NCBI GenBank assembly: GCA_937887565.1
Contig: CALABS010000059.1
Location: forward strand, 1 to 64,000
Length of the DNA: 64,000 bases
Origin: an uncultured Rhodospirillaceae bacterium
GTDB taxonomy: Bacteria > Pseudomonadota > Alphaproteobacteria > Rhodospirillales > Magnetospirillaceae
Direction: 5' to 3'
Shown here: positions 35,829 to 45,653 of the stretch, piece by piece
Position numbering within the stretch: position 1 is the stretch's first letter
Layout of the letters: each line of letters begins with the position of its first letter
Program-made: the position numbers and the translations under genes
Notes under the pieces: generated by a model
Told to the model about the DNA's origin: nothing
The model's input: the letters and a program-made list of their open reading frames with translations, nothing else
Databases searched by the model: none

Positions 35829-37094
35829 TCACGCGCTGGTGCCGACGTCCTCGCGGCGCTCGGAGTGGATGTAAAGCGGCTGGGCACGGCCTTCGGCCAC
35901 CTCGCCGTTGACCACCACCTCCTCGACGCTCTCCATGCCGGGCAACTCGAACATGGTGTCGAGCAGGATGCCCTCCATGATCGAGCGCAGGCCACGGGCG
36001 CCGGTCTTGCGGGCGATGGCCTTCTCGGCGATGGACTTGAGCGCGTCCTCGGTGAAGGTCAGGCGCACGTCCTCCATCTCGAACAGGCGCTGGTACTGCT
36101 TGGTCAGCGCATTCTTGGGCTTGGCCAGGATCTCGACCAGGGCGTCGTTGTCCAGGTCGTCGAGCGTGGCGATCACCGGCAGACGGCCGACGAATTCCGG
36201 GATGAGGCCGAACTTCAGTAAGTCCTCGGGCTCGACCTCGCGCAGGATCTCGCCGGTGCGGCGCTCGTCGGGGCCGCGCACCTCGGCGCCGAAGCCGATG
36301 GAGGTGCCCTTGCCGCGCGAGCCGATGATCTTCTCCAGGCCGGCGAAGGCGCCGCCGCAGATGAACAGGATGTTGGTGGTGTCCACCTGCAGGAATTCCT
36401 GCTGGGGATGCTTGCGGCCGCCCTGCGGCGGCACGCTGGCCACCGTGCCTTCCATGATCTTCAAGAGCGCCTGCTGCACGCCCTCGCCCGAGACGTCGCG
36501 GGTGATGGACGGGTTGTCGGACTTGCGGCTGATCTTGTCGACCTCGTCGATGTAGACGATGCCGCGCTGGGCGCGCTCGACGTTGTATTCGGCCGCCTGC
36601 AGCAGCTTGAGGATGATGTTCTCGACATCCTCGCCCACGTAGCCGGCCTCGGTCAGCGTGGTGGCGTCGGCCATGGTGAACGGCACGTCCAGGATGCGGG
36701 CCAGGGTCTGGGCCAGCAGCGTCTTGCCGCAGCCGGTGGGGCCGACCAGCAGGATGTTGGACTTGGCGATCTCGATGTCGTTGGACTTGCCGCCGTGCTG
36801 TAGCCGCTTGTAGTGGTTGTGGACGGCGACCGACAGCACCTTCTTGGCGTGGTCCTGGCCGATCACGTAGTCGTCGAGGACGGCGCGGATGTCCTTCGGC
36901 GTGGGAACCCCGTCGCGCGAGCGGACCAGGTGGGTCTTGTGCTCCTCGCGGATGATGTCCATGCACAGCTCGACGCATTCATCGCAGATGAACACGGTCG
37001 GCCCGGCGATGAGCTTGCGCACCTCGTGCTGGCTCTTTCCGCAGAACGAGCAGTACAGGGTGTTCTTGGAATCGCCGCTCGTGGACTTGGTCAT
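35829..37094 (-). CDS. clpX: ATP-dependent Clp protease, ATP-binding subunit ClpX
   Basis: The 421-residue unfoldase has the N-terminal zinc finger (Cys15, Cys18, Cys37, Cys40), a Walker A motif GPTGCGKT and the RKSDNPSITRDV pore-region segment. It feeds proteins, including ssrA-tagged ones, to ClpP. The start is ATG at 37094. Two hairpins lie between it and clpP. Confidence 0.96.
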   Translation of the reverse strand: MTKSTSGDSKNTLYCSFCGKSQHEVRKLIAGPTVFICDECVELCMDIIREEHKTHLVRSRDGVPTPKDIRAVLDDYVIGQDHAKKVLSVAVHNHYKRLQHGGKSNDIEIAKSNILLVGPTGCGKTLLAQTLARILDVPFTMADATTLTEAGYVGEDVENIILKLLQAAEYNVERAQRGIVYIDEVDKISRKSDNPSITRDVSGEGVQQALLKIMEGTVASVPPQGGRKHPQQEFLQVDTTNILFICGGAFAGLEKIIGSRGKGTSIGFGAEVRGPDERRTGEILREVEPEDLLKFGLIPEFVGRLPVIATLDDLDNDALVEILAKPKNALTKQYQRLFEMEDVRLTFTEDALKSIAEKAIARKTGARGLRSIMEGILLDTMFELPGMESVEEVVVNGEVAEGRAQPLYIHSERREDVGTSA

Positions 37095-37165
37095 CGAAAC
37101 TCCATTGGGTAAAGCGGCCGGAGACGTTGATTCATGTTAGCCACAGCGCAGCCGGGCAGACAACG

Positions 37166-37192
37166 AAAAATCCCTCGCGCGGCCACGCGCGA
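37166..37192 (-). terminator. Intrinsic terminator between clpP and clpX
   Basis: TCGCGCG (37175-37181) and CGCGCGA (37186-37192) form a 7-base stem with a 4-base loop. On the minus strand the stem is followed by GGGATTTTT. It is the better of the two hairpins for termination because of the T tract. Confidence 0.65.
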
Positions 37193-37203
37193 AGTGGGGA
37201 AAT

Positions 37204-37231
37204 ATCCCTTCCGCGCAGCCGCGGAAGGGAT
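37204..37231 (-). terminator. Perfect 12-base hairpin downstream of clpP
   Basis: ATCCCTTCCGCG (37204-37215) and CGCGGAAGGGAT (37220-37231) form a perfect stem with a CAGC loop, 60 bases past the clpP stop. There is only a weak T run, so it may protect the clpP mRNA end or aid the next terminator. Confidence 0.55.
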
Positions 37232-37290
37232 GCGGAACGATCCGGCGCGGGTCGTTCGGACGGGGTCCGGCCCCCCGTCCGCCCCCGCGC

Positions 37291-37935
37291 TCACGCCCCG
37301 GCGGAGTCGCCCTCCGGAACCGGACGGCTGGCCACCACCTCGTCGATCAGGCCGAAGTCCTTGGCCTCGGTGGCGGTCATGAACTTGTCGCGCTCCATGG
37401 CCTGCTCGATCACGTCCAGCGACTGGCCGGTATGCTCGACATAGATGCCGTTGAGACGCGCGCGCAGCGACAGGATCTCGCGGGCATGAATCTCGATGTC
37501 GGTCGCCTGGCCCTGGAACCCGCCCGAGGGCTGGTGGACCATGATGCGGGAGTTGGGCAGCGAATAGCGCTTGCCCCTGGCGCCGGCGGTCAGCAGCAGC
37601 GACCCCATCGAGGCCGCCTGGCCGATGCACACGGTGGACACCGCCGGGCGGATGTACTGCATGGTGTCGTAGATCGCCAGCCCCGAGGTCACCACGCCGC
37701 CCGGCGAATTGATATAGAACGCGATGTCCTTGGTCGGGTTCTCCGACTCGAGGAACAGCAGCTGGGCGCAGATGAGGCTGGAGACCTCGTCATAGACCTG
37801 CCCGGTCAGGAAGATGATGCGCTCCTTGAGGAGCCGCGAATAGATATCGTAGGAGCGCTCGCCCCGGTTGGTCTGCTCGACCACCATGGGAACGAGGGTG
37901 TTCATGTAGAGGTCGATGGGATCTCTCTCTCGCAT
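37291..37935 (-). CDS. clpP: ATP-dependent Clp protease proteolytic subunit
   Basis: The 214-residue serine protease has catalytic Ser in GQAASMGSLL and His in IMVHQPSGG. Fourteen subunits form the ClpP barrel that works with ClpX. The length and motifs are typical. It lies 83 bases downstream of tig. Confidence 0.96.
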   Translation of the reverse strand: MRERDPIDLYMNTLVPMVVEQTNRGERSYDIYSRLLKERIIFLTGQVYDEVSSLICAQLLFLESENPTKDIAFYINSPGGVVTSGLAIYDTMQYIRPAVSTVCIGQAASMGSLLLTAGARGKRYSLPNSRIMVHQPSGGFQGQATDIEIHAREILSLRARLNGIYVEHTGQSLDVIEQAMERDKFMTATEAKDFGLIDEVVASRPVPEGDSAGA

Positions 37936-38018
37936 GGTTCGTCCTTTATCCGTCCAGGTCGGCCCGGCGGGAACGGCCGGGGCGAAACGCTTCCAACGAC
38001 ATTACCGCCGGCCGCCGG

Positions 38019-39425
38019 TCACTCGGCCGTGTCGGCGGCCTTCTTCTTGGCGGCCTTCTTCTTCGGCTTGGCCTCGGCGGCCTGAGCCTCACCAGATGGG
38101 GCCTCACTAGTCTCGTCCGGGTCCTTGCGCAGGTCGGCGGCCGACACGTCCTTGTCGGTCACCTTGGCCAGTTCGAGGATGAAGTCGACGACCTTGTCCT
38201 CGAAGATGGGCGCGCGCAGGGCGTTCAGCGCATCCGGGTTGCCCTTGTAGTACTGGAACACCAGGTGCTCCTGCCCGGGATAGCGGCGGGCCTCCTCGAT
38301 CAGCGCCTTGTTCAGGTCGTCCTGGGTGACGGTGATCTCGTTGGCGCGGCCCACTTCGGCCAGCAGCAGGCCCAGACGCACGCGGCGCTCGGACAGCGAC
38401 CGGTATTCGTCCTTCAGCTCGTCGTCGCTCTTGCCCGCGTCGGCGGGGTCGGCGCGACCAGACTGGCGCTCGTTTTCGACCTGCTTCCAGATGGCGTCGA
38501 ACTCCTGATCGACCATGGCCCCCGGAACAGGGAAATCGTGATTGGCGGCCAGAACGTCAAGAAGGCCGCGCTTGGCCTTGGCGCGCGAGATGGAATCCAG
38601 CTCGCGGCCCATCTCCTCGCGGATGGCGGCCTTGAGCGCGTCCAGCGAGTCGAGCCCCACCTTCTTGGCCAGTTCGTCGTCCAGGTCGGCCGGCTTGGCG
38701 GCGCGGACTTCCTTGACCTTGACGTCGAACTCGGCCGGCTTGCCGGCCAGCTCGCCGTTGCCGTAGGCCTCGGGGAAGGTGACGGTGACCACCACCTCCT
38801 CGCCGGCCTTCTTGCCGACCAACTGGTCCTCGAAGCCGGGGATGAAGGTGCCCGAGCCCAGCTTCAGCTGGTAGTCCTCGGCCGAGCCGCCCGGGAAGGC
38901 GACGCCGTCCTGCTTGCCGACGAAGTCGATCACGGCGATGTCGCCGGACTTGGCGGCGCGCTTGACGGGCTCGCTCGTCTCGTTGCGCTCGGCGATGCGC
39001 ATCAGGGTTTCGTCGATCTCCTCGTCGGGGACCTTGGCCTTCTCGCGCTCGATCTCGATCTTGCCGAACTCCATCGGCTTGATCTCGGGCAGCACTTCGA
39101 CCGCGACCGTGAATTCCAGGTCGGCGCCCTCGGTGAAGCTGGTGATCTCGACCTTCGGCTGGACGGCCGGGCGCAGCCCCTTGTCGGTGATCGCCTTGCC
39201 GGCGCCGTCGTTGACGGCCTGCTCCAGCACCTCGCCCATGATGGACGCGCCGTACTTCTGGCGCACGATCTTCATCGGCACCTTGCCGGGGCGGAAGCCG
39301 GGCATTTTGACGGTGCGCGCGATCTCGGCCAGGCGGTCTGAGGTCCGCGTCTCGAGTTGCGCCGCGGGAACGACGACCTTGAACTCGTGCTTCAGGCCGT
39401 CAGCGTTGATCTCGGTTACCTGCAT
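38019..39425 (-). CDS. tig: Trigger factor, ribosome-associated chaperone and prolyl isomerase
   Basis: The 468-residue protein has an N-terminal ribosome-binding domain (with the GFRPGKVP signature at about residues 43-50), a central FKBP-type isomerase domain and a C-terminal chaperone domain. The tail ends in a Lys/Ala-rich run. It folds new proteins at the ribosome exit. The ATG at 39425 is used; the longer open frame runs into tRNA-Leu. Confidence 0.95.
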   Translation of the reverse strand: MQVTEINADGLKHEFKVVVPAAQLETRTSDRLAEIARTVKMPGFRPGKVPMKIVRQKYGASIMGEVLEQAVNDGAGKAITDKGLRPAVQPKVEITSFTEGADLEFTVAVEVLPEIKPMEFGKIEIEREKAKVPDEEIDETLMRIAERNETSEPVKRAAKSGDIAVIDFVGKQDGVAFPGGSAEDYQLKLGSGTFIPGFEDQLVGKKAGEEVVVTVTFPEAYGNGELAGKPAEFDVKVKEVRAAKPADLDDELAKKVGLDSLDALKAAIREEMGRELDSISRAKAKRGLLDVLAANHDFPVPGAMVDQEFDAIWKQVENERQSGRADPADAGKSDDELKDEYRSLSERRVRLGLLLAEVGRANEITVTQDDLNKALIEEARRYPGQEHLVFQYYKGNPDALNALRAPIFEDKVVDFILELAKVTDKDVSAADLRKDPDETSEAPSGEAQAAEAKPKKKAAKKKAADTAE

Positions 39426-39506
39426 CAGTGTGTCGCCAATCGCATCAATCGTTGCATGAATCCGGCGGATTCGGCCGCCTTCGCGGGGAGCGGGGCCTTC
39501 GGGGAC

Positions 39507-39591
39507 TGGTGCGGGCGAAGGGATTTGAACCCCCATGGCTTGCGCCGCTGGAACCTAAATCCAGTGTGTCTACCAGTTCCACCACGCCCGC
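39507..39591 (-). tRNA. tRNA-Leu (anticodon TAG)
   Basis: The 85-base gene has a long variable arm typical of leucine tRNA, acceptor stem GCGGGCG/CGCCCGC, anticodon stem CTGGA/TCCAG with loop TTTAGGT and T arm GGTTCAAATCC. The CCA end is encoded. It is 81 bases upstream of tig on the same strand. Confidence 0.95.
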
Positions 39592-39926
39592 ATGGCAGAA
39601 GGGCGCGACCCCATGCAACCTGGGGGCCGGCCCGCCGGAACGGGTGTCTATAGCACAGTCGCGCGCGGGGATACAGGCCTTGTGAAACGAAAACGGGCTT
39701 ATGCCGCGGGGCCCGGCCGCCACCGAAATGCCTCTACCTTCGGACACTGAAATGACTATACTTCGGGAGAAGCCATTATGCCCTACGCATAGAATCCCCT
39801 CCAAGGATTGCCCGCAGGGATTGCGGGGGCCGCGGTGACCCGGGGAAGATTTCCATTTGACCGTTGATTTCGGGGGACGAGTGGCCGAATGGCGCTCGAA
39901 CCAGCACTCCAATCGGGGACAGCATC
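39592..39926. other. Intergenic stretch before the chemoreceptor gene
   Basis: These 335 bases separate two divergent transcripts, tRNA-Leu and the globin chemoreceptor. I see no gene. The part around 39720-39790 is relatively AT-rich and contains two CTTCGG blocks; promoters are expected here. Confidence 0.5.
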
Positions 39927-41255
39927 ATGGATTTTGATCGCAGCGGACGCCTGGCCTTCCTCCAGATCGACGAGGAGACCTGCCGGACTCTCCGCGAGTT
40001 CCGCAACGTCCTCGCCCCCCGCATCGACGGCCTGCTGGAGGCCTTCTACGGCCACGTCCAGGCCAACCCGGCGACGGCGGCCAAGTTCGCCTCCCCCGAC
40101 CGCATCCGCCATGCCCGCGAGATGCAGAAGAAGCACTGGATGGAAAGCGTGTTCGCCGGCCAGTTCGACGACCGCTATTTCGCCACCGTGACCGAGATCG
40201 GCAAGGTCCACCAGCGCGTCGGGCTCGAGCCCCGCTGGTATACGGCCGGCTACTGCTACGTCCTCAACCTGGTGGCGCGGATCGCCGCCGATGAATACCG
40301 CAAGAAGCCCGAACGGCTCGCCAAGGTGCTGGCAGCGGTCAACAAGGCCGCCTTCCTGGACATGGATCTCGCCACCTCGGTCTATATCGAGACCAATACC
40401 CAATTCATCATCGCCCGCGAACTGGGCGCCAAGGCCGACGCCTTCGAACGCGACGTCAAGACCATCGTCGACGCCGTCGCCGCCGCCGCCTCGAAGATGG
40501 AGGGGGCGGCCGGCAAGATGAGCGCCACCGCCGAGGAAACCTCGGCCCAGTCCACCACCGTCGCCGCCGCCGCCGAGGAAGCGACCACCAACATCCAGAC
40601 GGTGGCCGCCGCCGCCGAGGAGCTGTCGTCCTCGATTTCCGAGATCAGCCGCCAGGTCTCCACCTCGGCCAACATCGCCTCGGGCGCCATGGAGGAGGCC
40701 CAGCGCACCAACGACATGGTCCAGAGCCTGGCCGACGCCGCCAGCAAGATCGGCCAGGTGGTCAAGCTGATCAACGACATCGCCTCGCAGACCAACCTGC
40801 TGGCACTCAACGCCACCATCGAGGCGGCGCGGGCCGGCGACGCCGGCAAGGGCTTCGCGGTGGTCGCCAACGAAGTCAAGAGCCTGGCCAACCAGACCGC
40901 CAAGGCCACCGAGGAGATCGCCGCCCAGATCGGCGCGGTTCAGAACGCCACCCGCGACGCCGTCCACGCCATCGGCGAAATCGCCTCGACCATCGGCGAA
41001 ATCAACGAAATCGCCGGCTCCATCGCGGCGGCCGTCGAGGAGCAGGGCGCCGCCACCCAGGAGATCGCCCGCAACGTCCAGCAGGCGGCCATGGGCACCC
41101 AGGAGGTCACCGGCACCATCGCCCGCGTCTCCGCCGCCGCCTTCGAGACCGGCAACGCCGCCCGCGACGTCCTGAGCGCCGCCACCGACCTGTCGCAGGA
41201 CAGCCACGCCCTGGAGAGCCAGGTGGACAAGTTCGTGCGGGAAATCCGGGCGTAG
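39927..41255 (+). CDS. Globin-coupled soluble chemoreceptor (HemAT-like)
   Basis: The 442-residue protein has an N-terminal protoglobin domain (about residues 1-165) with a proximal-histidine candidate His95, then a methyl-accepting signalling domain with the conserved hairpin tip (INDIASQTNLLALNATIEAA). No membrane segment is present, so it is a cytoplasmic receptor. Proteins of this type bind heme and sense oxygen or another gas to steer swimming. The ATG at 39927 begins the globin domain; upstream in-frame codons are unlikely. It needs CheA/CheW encoded elsewhere. Confidence 0.9.
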   Translation: MDFDRSGRLAFLQIDEETCRTLREFRNVLAPRIDGLLEAFYGHVQANPATAAKFASPDRIRHAREMQKKHWMESVFAGQFDDRYFATVTEIGKVHQRVGLEPRWYTAGYCYVLNLVARIAADEYRKKPERLAKVLAAVNKAAFLDMDLATSVYIETNTQFIIARELGAKADAFERDVKTIVDAVAAAASKMEGAAGKMSATAEETSAQSTTVAAAAEEATTNIQTVAAAAEELSSSISEISRQVSTSANIASGAMEEAQRTNDMVQSLADAASKIGQVVKLINDIASQTNLLALNATIEAARAGDAGKGFAVVANEVKSLANQTAKATEEIAAQIGAVQNATRDAVHAIGEIASTIGEINEIAGSIAAAVEEQGAATQEIARNVQQAAMGTQEVTGTIARVSAAAFETGNAARDVLSAATDLSQDSHALESQVDKFVREIRA

Positions 41256-41268
41256 CCCCCCGTCACCG

Positions 41269-42552
41269 TCATTCCCGCGTGGGAGGCCTTCCCCGCGACC
41301 GGAACCGCTCCAGCCCCAATCCCTCGAGCGGGATTTCCGGGTCGCGCCCCGACACCAGATCGGCGATGACGCGGCCCGAGCCGCAGGCCATGGTCCAGCC
41401 CAGCGTGCCGTGGCCGGTGTTCAGCCACAGCCCGGCCAGCGGCGCCGCCCCGATCACCGGCACGCTGTCGGGCGTGACCGGCCGCAGGCCGGCCCAAGGC
41501 TCGGCGCGGTCGAAATCGCCGCCATCGGGAAACAGCGCCTTCGCCTTCCGCCGCAGCACCTCCCAGCGGATCGGGTTCAGCGAGGTGTCGTAACCGCTGA
41601 ATTCGGCGGTGCCGGCGGCCCGCAGGCGGTCGCCGAGGCGGGAATAGACCATCTTGGCCTCGTCGTCGGTCACCGACACCCATGGCGCGCCGGCATGGCC
41701 GGCCACCGGCACGGTGATGGAATAGCCCTTGGCCGGCACGATGGGAAGCCGCAGCCCCAGCGGCCGCGCCAGCAGCGGACTGTAGGACCCCAGCGCCAGG
41801 ACGGTGGCCTCGGCGTGCAATTCGCCGGCATCGGTCAGCGCCCCCACCACCCGGCCGCCGTCGCGCAGCAGTGCCTTGGCCGTCACCCCGAAGCGGAAAT
41901 CCGCCCCGTTGGCCATGGCCAGCGCCGCCAGCGAGGTGGTGAACTTGTGGGCGTCGCCGCTCTCGTCGCCGGGGGTGTGGATGCCGCCGGCCAGGCCCGT
42001 CTCCACCGCCGCCAGCGCCGGCTCGAGCCGGGCGCAGTCGGCCGGGGACAGCGGGCGGCGCGGCAGGCCGTGCCGCCCCATGACCTCGGCCGCCTCCAGG
42101 GCGTGCTCGAACTCGCGGCGATCGCGGTAGACGTGAAGGATGCCCTGGGCGCGTTCGTCGTAGCGCAGCCCCAGCTCGGCCCGCAGCTCACGCAGGCAAT
42201 CGCGCGAATACAGCGCCACCCGCAGCGTCCGCTCGGTGTTGGCCTCGACCCGGGCCGAGGTACAGTTGACCAGGAACCGCAGCCCCCAGGCCCACAATGC
42301 CGGGTCCCAGCGGTTCCAGCGGAACAGCAGCGGCGCGTCCTCGCGCCCCAGCCACCGGATCGCCTTGGGGATGACCGCCGGATTGGCCCAGGGTTCCGCA
42401 TGGCAGGGCGACACCTGCCCGCCATTGGCGAAGCTGGTTTCCAGCCCGGCGCCGTCGCGGCGGTCGACCACCACCACCTCGTGGCCGGCACGGGACAGGT
42501 ACCAGGCGGCGGCGGTCCCCACCACTCCGGCCCCGAGAACCAGCACCCTCAC
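41269..42552 (-). CDS. dadA: D-amino acid dehydrogenase
   Basis: The 427-residue FAD enzyme has the Rossmann motif VLGAGVVGTAAAWYL at the N-terminus and the SFANGGQVSPCHAEPWA motif of DadA. It oxidises D-alanine and other D-amino acids to oxo acids and passes electrons to the membrane chain. It starts with GTG at 42552 after a GGAGG site. It converges on the chemoreceptor gene and is divergent from the NAD(P)HX repair gene. Confidence 0.88.
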   Translation of the reverse strand: MRVLVLGAGVVGTAAAWYLSRAGHEVVVVDRRDGAGLETSFANGGQVSPCHAEPWANPAVIPKAIRWLGREDAPLLFRWNRWDPALWAWGLRFLVNCTSARVEANTERTLRVALYSRDCLRELRAELGLRYDERAQGILHVYRDRREFEHALEAAEVMGRHGLPRRPLSPADCARLEPALAAVETGLAGGIHTPGDESGDAHKFTTSLAALAMANGADFRFGVTAKALLRDGGRVVGALTDAGELHAEATVLALGSYSPLLARPLGLRLPIVPAKGYSITVPVAGHAGAPWVSVTDDEAKMVYSRLGDRLRAAGTAEFSGYDTSLNPIRWEVLRRKAKALFPDGGDFDRAEPWAGLRPVTPDSVPVIGAAPLAGLWLNTGHGTLGWTMACGSGRVIADLVSGRDPEIPLEGLGLERFRSRGRPPTRE

Positions 42553-42684
42553 CCGTCACCTCCTCGAACCATGCGGATTTTTCCTACCGTATGCGACCGG
42601 GGCCGGCAATCCCCCGCGCGGAAGCGTATTGCATTCCCACCGGGTCGGCATACCCTTTGGTAAGGACGCTCGAAGGGGAACGCC

Positions 42685-44196
42685 ATGACCGCCGCCTTGC
42701 TCTCGGTCGAGGAGATGTACCGCGCCGACGCGCTGGCGATGACCGCCGGAGTCTCCGGCCCGCGCCTGATGGAGGCCGCCGGCTTCGCCGTGGCGGCCGA
42801 GGTCCACCGTCGTTTCGACCCCTGCCGGGTGGTGGTGGTGTGCGGCCCCGGCAACAACGGCGGCGACGGCTTCGCCGCCGCCCGCCACCTGGCCGCCGAG
42901 GGATTCCAGGTGCGGGTGGCCCTCTTGGGCGCGCTGTCGGCGCTGGAAGGCGACGCCGCCGCCATGGCCAAGCGATGGGACGGCGAGGTCGCGGCGCTGG
43001 AGCCGGCGGCCCTCGATGACGCCGACCTGGTGGTCGACGCCCTGTTCGGCGCCGGCCTGTCCCGGCCGTTGGCCGGTCTGGCCCGCGACGTCGTCGACGA
43101 GGTGATCCGCCGCGACCTGCCGGTGGTGGCGGTGGACGTGCCCTCGGGGGTGGACGGCAACACCGGCGCCGTGCTGGGCGCGGCCGCCCGGGCGGCGGCC
43201 ACGGTGACGTTCTTCCGCAAGAAGCCGGGTCATCTGCTTCATCCCGGCCGCGCCCTGTGCGGCGACGTGGTGGTGGCCGATATCGGCATCCCGGCCGAGG
43301 TGCTGGCGACCATCATGCCGCTGACCGCCGAGAACACGCCGGCCAACTGGCTGCCGCGCTTTCCCTGGCCCTGCCCCGAGGGCCACAAATACGCGCGCGG
43401 CCATGCCCTGGTGGTGGGCGGGGCCGAGATGACCGGGGCCGCCCGCCTCGCCGCCCGCGCCGCCCGTCGCGCCGGGGCCGGCCTGGTCAGCATCGCCGCC
43501 CCCGACTCGGCCCTGGCCGTGTACCGTGCCGGCGATCCGGGCACCATCGTGGTGGCGATGGCGGATTTCGAGGACCTGCTGGCCGATCCGCGCCGCAACG
43601 CCGTCCTGCTGGGACCCGGCGGCGGCATCGGCGAGGCCATGCGCCGCCATGTCGGCCAGGCCCTGGGCGCCGGCAAGGTCTGCGTCCTGGACGCCGACGC
43701 GGTCAGCGCCTTCGCCGACACCCCCAAGCGGCTGTTCAACGACCTTGGGCCGCATGCCCTGCTGACCCCCCATGACGGCGAGTTCCGCCGGCTGTTCCCG
43801 GCCATCGCCGGCAGCCGGCTGGACCGCGCCCGCGCCGCCGCCAAGCTGTCGGGGGCGGTGGTGCTGCTGAAGGGGCCGGACACGGTGGTGGCCCACCCCG
43901 ACGGCCGCGCCGCCATCAATGCCAACGCCCCGCCATGGCTGGCCACGGCCGGATCGGGGGACGTCCTGGCCGGGATCGCGTTGGGCCTGATGGCGGCCGG
44001 CATGGAGGCGTTCGACGCCGGCAGCGCCGCCGCGTGGCTGCACGGCGAGGCGGCGACCCGATTCGGCGCCGGACTCATCGCCGAGGACTTGCCCGACAGC
44101 CTGCCGGCGGTGCTGGCGGAGCTCGACCAAGGGCGGGGCGGGTCGGCCCTCCCGCCCAATTGCCGCCTGGGCGGCGGCCGCCGGAAGATGCCGTGA
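42685..44196 (+). CDS. nnr: Bifunctional NAD(P)HX epimerase/dehydratase
   Basis: The 503-residue protein fuses an N-terminal YjeF-type epimerase domain (residues 1-210, GPGNNGGDGFAAARHL) and a C-terminal ADP-dependent dehydratase domain (225-490, with LTPHDGEFRRLF and NAPPWLATAGSGDVLAG). It repairs hydrated NADH and NADPH. The length matches the fused form. It precedes the malonyl-CoA decarboxylase gene by 14 bases and may be cotranscribed. Confidence 0.93.
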   Translation: MTAALLSVEEMYRADALAMTAGVSGPRLMEAAGFAVAAEVHRRFDPCRVVVVCGPGNNGGDGFAAARHLAAEGFQVRVALLGALSALEGDAAAMAKRWDGEVAALEPAALDDADLVVDALFGAGLSRPLAGLARDVVDEVIRRDLPVVAVDVPSGVDGNTGAVLGAAARAAATVTFFRKKPGHLLHPGRALCGDVVVADIGIPAEVLATIMPLTAENTPANWLPRFPWPCPEGHKYARGHALVVGGAEMTGAARLAARAARRAGAGLVSIAAPDSALAVYRAGDPGTIVVAMADFEDLLADPRRNAVLLGPGGGIGEAMRRHVGQALGAGKVCVLDADAVSAFADTPKRLFNDLGPHALLTPHDGEFRRLFPAIAGSRLDRARAAAKLSGAVVLLKGPDTVVAHPDGRAAINANAPPWLATAGSGDVLAGIALGLMAAGMEAFDAGSAAAWLHGEAATRFGAGLIAEDLPDSLPAVLAELDQGRGGSALPPNCRLGGGRRKMP

Positions 44197-44210
44197 CCGG
44201 GGAGGAAGGA

Positions 44211-45653
44211 ATGGAAGACGGCAGCCCCGCGACCCAAAGCGTCGGCACCTCGCTCATCGCCCGCATCAAGGGCCTGGCCCGGATGTGGCGGGATGTCGCC
44301 GGCTCGGCCGGCAGCGGCGAGGTGCTCGCCCTTGCCCCCGGCCTGCCCGACGACGACCTGGGGCGGCTGCGGGCGCAGATGTCCGCCTGCCTGGACGCCC
44401 GGGGCGGCGAGGTGTCGGCGCGGGCGCGGGCCGCCGCCCTGGGGCGCGAATATCTGGGCCTCGACCCGGTCGGCCGTCGCCGTTTCCTCAAGCTGATCGC
44501 CGAGGAATTCGGCCCCGACCGCGCCAAGGTCGACGCCGCCATCGCCGCCATGCGCGACGCCGACGGCGACGAGGCCGCCCGCGCCGCCGCCGAGAAGCGC
44601 CTGCGCACGGTGCTGGAACCGCCCCGGGCCAGGTTGCTGACACAGTTCAACGCCCTGCCCGAGGGGGTCAAGTTCCTGGTCGACCTGCGCGCCGAACTGA
44701 TGGGCATGGTCAAGGGCGATGCCGCCATGGCGGCGCTGGATTCCGATCTCAGGGCGCTTCTGGCCTCGTGGTTCGACGTCGGCTTCCTGGAGCTGCAGCG
44801 CATCACCTGGCGCTCGCCGGCCTGCGTGCTGGAGAAAATCATGGAATACGAGGCCGTCCACGCCATCCAAGGCTGGGCCGACCTCAAGAACCGGCTGGAT
44901 TCGGACCGCCGCCTCTATGCCTTCTTCCATCCCCGCATGCCCGAGGAACCGCTGATCTTCGTCGAGGTGGCGCTGGTCAAGGGCATCGCCGGCGACATCC
45001 ACGACCTGCTGGACCCGGCCGCCCCGGTCGGCGACCCCTTCACCGCCGACACCGCCATCTTCTATTCCATCAACAACGCCCAGCGGGGGCTGGCGGGAAT
45101 CAGCTTCGGCAACTTCCTGATCAAGCGGGTGGTCGAGGAGCTGTCGCGCGAATTCAAGAAATTGCGGGCCTTCGCCACCTTGTCCCCGATCCCCGGCTTC
45201 CGCGCCTGGCTGGAGGAGCGGCTGGCCGCCGGCGAGCCGGGCCTGTTGACCGGCGCCGAACACCGGGCGCTGACCAACATCTCCAACGGCCTGGGCGCCA
45301 AGGGCAGCCTCAAGGCGCTGCTGGCCGAGCCGGCCTGGCACGCCGACGCCCTGCTGGCCGAGACGCTGAAGGCGCCGCTGACCCGGCTGGCGGCCCGCTA
45401 CGTCGTCCAGGAGAAAAGGGGCGTCGACGGCCGCGCCGCCGACCCGGTGGCCCATTTCCACCTGTCCAACGGCGCCCGCGTCGAACGCCTGAACTGGCTG
45501 GGCGACCGCAGCCCCAAGGGCATGGCGCAGTCGGCGGGGCTGATGGTCAACTACCTTTACAAGCTGGACGAGATCGAGGCCAACCACGAGGCCTATTCCG
45601 CCTCGGGCAAGGTGGCGGTGTCGGGCGAGGTGAAGGGACTGCTGAAGGGCTAA
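44211..45653 (+). CDS. Malonyl-CoA decarboxylase
   Basis: The 480-residue protein matches malonyl-CoA decarboxylase (MLYCD/MatA family): an N-terminal helical domain and a C-terminal acetyltransferase-like catalytic domain. The conserved FYSINNAQRGL and FHLSNGARVERLNW segments are present; the latter includes the probable catalytic histidine. It converts malonyl-CoA to acetyl-CoA, which fits malonate use or control of fatty-acid synthesis. The ATG at 44211 follows a GGAGGAAGGA site. The stop overlaps the convergent comEC stop by four bases. Confidence 0.9.
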   Translation: MEDGSPATQSVGTSLIARIKGLARMWRDVAGSAGSGEVLALAPGLPDDDLGRLRAQMSACLDARGGEVSARARAAALGREYLGLDPVGRRRFLKLIAEEFGPDRAKVDAAIAAMRDADGDEAARAAAEKRLRTVLEPPRARLLTQFNALPEGVKFLVDLRAELMGMVKGDAAMAALDSDLRALLASWFDVGFLELQRITWRSPACVLEKIMEYEAVHAIQGWADLKNRLDSDRRLYAFFHPRMPEEPLIFVEVALVKGIAGDIHDLLDPAAPVGDPFTADTAIFYSINNAQRGLAGISFGNFLIKRVVEELSREFKKLRAFATLSPIPGFRAWLEERLAAGEPGLLTGAEHRALTNISNGLGAKGSLKALLAEPAWHADALLAETLKAPLTRLAARYVVQEKRGVDGRAADPVAHFHLSNGARVERLNWLGDRSPKGMAQSAGLMVNYLYKLDEIEANHEAYSASGKVAVSGEVKGLLKG

